In this document: positions 60,358-64,000 of the stretch, piece after piece | Position numbering within the stretch: the first letter of the stretch is position 1 | Layout: each line of letters starts with the position of its first letter | Assembly: GCA_028564705.1 (NCBI GenBank) | Contig: JAPXFQ010000344.1 | Coordinates: forward strand, 749,001 to 813,000 | From: Apricaphanius iberus | Taxonomy: Eukaryota > Chordata > Actinopteri > Cyprinodontiformes > Aphaniidae | Length of the DNA stretch: 64,000 nucleotides | Reading direction: 5' to 3' | The notes under the pieces: model-generated | Databases searched by the model: none | Seen by the model: only the letters and a program-made list of their open reading frames with translations | Told to the model about the DNA's origin: nothing | Program-made: the position numbers and the translations under genes

Positions 60358-60358
<1 letters not shown>
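59075..60358 (-). mobile_element. 5'-truncated LINE, minus strand
   Basis: Runs from a (TGAT)n tail (read on the minus strand; ATCAATCAATCAATCAATCA at 59071-59090) through a GC-rich 3'-UTR (59270-59475, with CAGCAGCAG-type repeats) to the C-terminal reverse transcriptase coding region, and is cut off at the (AT)n tract at 60361. L2-like by its tail and end sequence (tentative). Confidence 0.85.
59678..60349 (-). pseudogene. LINE ORF2 C-terminal half, frame-broken
   Basis: Minus strand, from 60349: [58 protein letters not shown], a break near 60090, then KRLPQV-like and later MVFKCLNGLGPSYLSEML, HYYGPHLWNRLPEDLRAAEN and FKSRLKTYLFSLAFN before the natural stop near 59678. These are the thumb and C-terminal motifs of L2-like LINE proteins. 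The break and the missing N-terminal part make it non-functional. The YXDD site would lie upstream of 60349 and is lost. Confidence 0.85.

Positions 60359-60360
<2 letters not shown>

Positions 60361-60404
<44 letters not shown>
60361..60404. repeat. (AT)n microsatellite
   Basis: 44 bp of pure AT repeat at the truncation point of the LINE. Confidence 0.97.
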
Positions 60405-60406
<2 letters not shown>

Positions 60407-60795
60407 TGAGCAAAATAGACTAATTGTCTTTTTCAAGACACCATGGTGTGTTAGAATATATTTGTAAAGAAAAGTATCATAATTTCCAGCACATCTGATT
60501 ATAAGCTACACCAGCCAATTTTAGTGAAAAACAAAAATGTGTACATATACAAGCTGAACCCAATTATAAGCTGTAACGTTTGACTTCTATTGTCACAAAT
60601 TACCATCAAACTGCTTCAGCTACAAATGCAATTTAAAAATACTGTCCGTTATTTTCCACAACCATTTAATGCATTTCCAACACATGCCTAGGAACCTTTT
60701 GCAAGCATTAGGTTTTTGTAGGAATGGTCAAAGACTAAGCACCATTCGTTTCCGGATTGCTACACGATCTTGCCAAGTCTCCATTTTTAGAATTT
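60405..60795. other. Non-coding spacer with a weak DNA-element trace
   Basis: CATCTGATTATAAGCTACAC and CCAATTATAAGCTGTAAC are reminiscent of TATAAG-bearing hAT ends, but too short to call. Confidence 0.35.
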
Positions 60796-61302
60796 TCAAT
60801 TTATTTTATTTGTTAATCAGGTCAGTGCATGTTAACATCAGACACACTGAAACATGCAAGTGTTAGCCATAGGCTAGTTTTCATCTGTTGTCCTGAGCTA
60901 GTTGTTACATTCGGCATCCTAGAGGGAACATAAAAGCATTATAGAATACATAAACAACAATGACTAAGGCAGCGTATTATTTCCAATATAGAGTAAAAGG
61001 AGCATGGAAGCAGTATTAAAAAGAATAGTAATGAAACCCAAAGAATAACAGGCATAAACAGCAAATGCATTAAACAGATTAAAGTACACACAGAAGTAAA
61101 ATGAGAATAGTGGTTCGACATGCAGCTACAACTATCTGTTCAGAATGCAACTTATACAAGGTCCTATTTACAGCCTTTGTAAAAAAAGTAGACATAATAG
61201 TGACGCTGTTAATATTATTAGTAAAAGTATAAAACACGCGTTAAGTACAATAAATAATCAAAGGACATTAAATGTAAGAATACAATATGGCAGCACAAGA
61301 GG

Positions 61303-61757
61303 TTAGTGTTGACATGTTTGATTAGTGATGAGCCAGTGTTTCAGATGGGTGCGGAATAATGTGTATGTGGAGATTTCTCTAATTGATGTTGGGATGTTGT
61401 TCCATCCCTGAGATACCCTAACACATAAAGATGACTGACCTAATTTGCTTTTCCTTAGAGTGATGATGCAGTCACGTCTGGACATTCCTCTAGTGACTCT
61501 GTGTGTGTGTATGTTCAGATGCTCATGAATTCACTGAGAGGTGGTGGAGCCATTCCATGTAAAATTTTGTACATTAGACATTGTCTTGTAAAATAAGTAA
61601 GATTTCCCCAGCTAAAAAGCCTCTACTTTGATAGGATGGCACAGTGGTGGAAGTGTTTTGGCTTTTTATCAAGTACTTTAAGTCTCTGTTTGTATAGGGA
61701 CTGCAGTGATTTCAGTGTTGTGGAGTTTGCCTGGGACCAGGATGTCAAACAATAATG
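61303..61757 (-). pseudogene. LINE ORF2 C-terminal segment
   Basis: Minus strand from 61757: SHYCLTSWSQANSTTLKSLQ, SLYKQRLKVLDKKPKHFHHC, then frame changes through a LLSWGNLTYF/YKILHGMAPPPLSEF-like stretch, and a clean end RRDCIITLRKSKLGQSSLCV, SQGWNNIPTSIREISTYTLF, THLKHWLITNQTCQH with a natural stop at 61303. This is the post-RT C-terminal region, downstream of the break. Confidence 0.85.
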
Positions 61758-62690
61758 TGAGGTGGAAGAAGATCAATGAGTGTGTAGGGTCAGATCCATG
61801 AATATATGAAAGTATATAACATAAATTTATACATCCTTTCAGGCACTGCGTTTTTCTGCCATCCCTGAGAGCATTTACTTTTGCTGTGATCAACCGTTGG
61901 ACGGACTCAAGTAAGATCAATCCAATCTGTTTAAAGTGTGGGTGGAGCAAGCTAAGATTTATGTTTTTGACTTGGTTTCAAGCTGCGGACCGGAGAGCTT
62001 TCTTTGTGGCAGGCAAAGCCGAATGTAGCCTCTGCCACCCTTTGTTCAATCTGTGATCAGTCATTTCAGGTTTCTTTGTTAGCCAAAGGCTAGTTCATTG
62101 ATAAGCACCACGCGGTCTCTTTGTTTCAAGAGACCACGAGGTACCTTGCCCAGGTAATAAACCCCCCGTTCGGCATTCTGCCCGTCTGTCTGCATACGTC
62201 GCCCCCAAGCGTGAGTGTTACGACGTACGCACGCGTGGGGCGACGTACGCACGTCCAGGAAGCGCCGCGTGACGTGGCCTCCAGACTTCCGGTCGGCATC
62301 CATGTTTGTAGTTATGTTTACGTAGCAGGTAGCTTTAGCCTTTAGCTTAGCAGTTAGCACAACCAAGTTAGCTAATAGTGAATTTTAAGTTGCGGTTTGG
62401 TGTGATAGTTAGTTAATAAATTGGTTAAACTGGATCAAATCTTTGTTGTTTCTTTTATTTGAGTGTGTGTGTTTGAATCATTGCAAAGGGCTTACCCTTC
62501 AGACAAAAAGTATCTGGTATATCTTAACAATTAGCTATAAAACTGCTGCTTGATATTTACTAGTTTACAACTGGTTGGTGCCCCGTTAAATAGATAATAA
62601 AGGAATAATAATTTAATAATTCATTAATTGTTAATTTAATATTCCTAATAACTAGATAGACAATAACTTTCTTTTTAAATAACACAACCA
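61758..62690 (+). mobile_element. Insertion in the LINE, with CpG-rich possible LTR
   Basis: The LINE reading stops matching at both edges. Inside, 62150-62300 is strikingly CpG-rich for this window (two GACGTACGCACG units around GCGTGGGGC, then GCGCCGCGTGACGTG), followed by TTAGCCTTTAGCTTAGCAG and GTTAGC motifs. Near 62568 TTTACA is followed by ACTGGTTGGTGCCCCG, which could be an LTR end and primer-binding site. No opposite LTR or coding sequence is seen, so the LTR reading is speculative. Exact edges are uncertain by tens of bases. Confidence 0.4.
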
Positions 62691-64000
62691 GTGCATATAT
62701 GTTTTAGCGACTTGGATGGACATGGAGTTGCGGATGTATCAGAAGTTACCTAATGTGTATTTTATTTTTTACAGTTTTCCTTCACATGTGGTTTGAAGTT
62801 TAAATTGGACTTAGATTCTGAAGTTTTTCTTCTGAAACTATGATATGTTGTCTACTTCTTGTTTTGAGGTTCCATGTACATATATAAACTCATCAGCAAA
62901 CACTTGTATATTAACATCTGAACAAGCCAGCGGAAGGTCATTAACATACATACAGAATAGAACAGGGGCTAATATAGAGCCTTGTGGCAGACCCGTTGAC
63001 TCAGAGAGTGATTCAGACTGCTTATTGTGAATACGGACAGATTGTGAACGGCTAGACGGATAGGATTTTATCCATTTTATTGCCTGGTCTGATAAATTGA
63101 AAGATTGTAATTTAGCCGGTAGGATCTGATGGTTTACTGTATCAAATACTCTTCTGAAATCCTGGAAGACTGCATCTACCACATTATTTTTTATCAATTA
63201 ATGATTTGATTTTGTCCATAAAGAAACAAATGGCAGAAATAGTTCAGTGGTTAGGTGAGAATCTAAATTGTAGTGGATGAAGCTGGAAGGGACGGTTTTG
63301 CAGGTGGTTTTTGATTTGCTCACATATCCACTTTTTAAGAACCTTTGACATTACTGGAAGAATGCTGATGGGCCTGTAATTTGAAACTTGTTGTGGGTTC
63401 CCTGATTTAAATATAGGTGATACAATGGCTAATTTCCGTGCAAGTGGAAACTCTCCTTGTAACGGGATTGATAAGCAATGAGCTGACATTTTTAAGCATT
63501 TTTGTGTCCATTCCAAACATATCTTTAGCTTTGGATGGTTTGCATTTTCTGATGATGCATTTATGTTTGTTTCTGTGGCATATTTGAAAACAAGACTGGG
63601 TTCTGTTCGCTGAAGTTTGAGTGTCTCAATATTTGAAGGTGGAAAACTCTAGGCAATTTGTGTGACAGATTCAACAAAGTATTGGTTAAATGTTTCAGCT
63701 ACTTCAGAAGGGATCGTTATACTGTTTCCATCTATTGCTAGTTCCATTGGTTTCCTTGATTTGTATTTTTGTCCCATTAATTTGTTTAGCTTTGAGTCAC
63801 CATGTGCTTCACTGATTATGATAAGGTAAAAGTCGGCCCTGGATTGTCTACAAGATTGATGTTACTGTGTCTCGTTAACATGGCAAAATGCTGTTTGTCA
63901 TGCAGTAATTTTGTCTTAATAGCTTTTTTCACTATAAAGTCACAGTCATTCATTTTTTGAAGAACATCTGCATTAATCGATGGAAGGCCACTCCTTTATT
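62690..64000 (-). pseudogene. LINE ORF2 reverse transcriptase segment with altered active site
   Basis: Minus strand, from the right edge: FVESVTQIA, LQRTEPSLVFKYATETNINA, EFPLARKLAIVSPIFKSGNP, VSNYRPISILPVMSKVLKKW, LHPLQFRFSPNH, then AVFQDFRRVFDTVNHQILPA (first catalytic Asp), GLPQGSILAPVLFCMYVNDL and DVNIQVFADEFIYVHGTSKQ. The active-site F-A-D-D is F-A-D-E here, so the second catalytic Asp is lost. Frame breaks occur near 63200 and after 62838 (GTSKQEVDNIS then stop). Continues weakly to about 62700 as LGNFxYIRNSM and QVAKTYMHW. Confidence 0.85.

Larger units (their letters stand above)
60796..64000 (-). mobile_element. LINE, minus strand, interrupted and running off the window
   Basis: The 3'-UTR (about 60796-61302) is followed, reading leftward from the right edge, by ORF2 from before the RT domain to its end. 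The coding region is split by about 930 bp of unrelated sequence at roughly 61760-62690. The 5' part lies beyond 64000. Motif wording differs from the LINE at 59075, so it is a separate family. Confidence 0.85.

Overview
The window reads as gene-free ray-finned fish (teleost) chromosomal DNA. It is AT-rich, has no long open reading frame that looks like a host protein, and carries a repeat mix typical of teleosts: Tc1-type transposons with two-part terminal repeats, many short hAT and PIF/Harbinger-like elements, 5'-truncated LINE copies with microsatellite tails, tRNA-derived SINEs (one family ending in GGATGG repeats), a DIRS-type tyrosine-recombinase fragment, and very long simple repeats. 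The species cannot be fixed from this. No host exon, tRNA, rRNA, CRISPR array or bacterial-style operon was found. All recognisable coding sequence is transposon-derived and nearly all of it is broken.

Layout. 1-8.7 kb: mostly unique-looking non-coding DNA with two copies of a ~350 bp hAT-like family (F1). 8.7-13.5 kb: a foldback element (8702-9135), a Harbinger-like element with TAA duplications (10804-11354), and an older inverted-repeat element (11836-13042) with a second Harbinger-like element nested in it (12335-12939). 16.2-17.8 kb: a 5'-truncated LINE whose 3' end runs into a ~960 bp TATC array. 18.2-21.3 kb: an inverted-repeat element, a 1,274 bp hAT with an 8 bp target duplication and a frameshifted BED-finger remnant, and a Tc1 3' end. 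22.8-30 kb: SINEs, LINE tails and microsatellites. 32.7-36.9 kb: an F1 copy, a LINE reverse transcriptase fragment, a possible MADF-like remnant and a SINE. 39-42.9 kb: Tc1 debris, a (GA)n tract, a small element, an F1 copy, and an old Tc1 element split by a 375 bp hAT-like insertion. 44-50.7 kb: a further Tc1-like remnant, SINEs, two F1 copies and an inserted SINE piece. 51,373-52,952: one Tc1 element with both ends intact and a dead transposase. 54.7-56.9 kb: a composite with a nested Harbinger-like element and a DIRS fragment. 58-64 kb: three minus-strand LINE remnants, the last interrupted by a CpG-rich insertion and running off the window.

The sequence records nested insertion history rather than a working gene system. 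The best-supported structures are those with matched inverted ends and target duplications. Clade names for LINEs and for some short elements are from memory of family hallmarks and are tentative. I found no convincing new biological system. The most useful leads are the three 5'-truncated SINE copies with clean target duplications, the nested elements, the F1 family, two near-perfect hairpins, and a few homeodomain/POU-motif-rich stretches that could be conserved enhancers.
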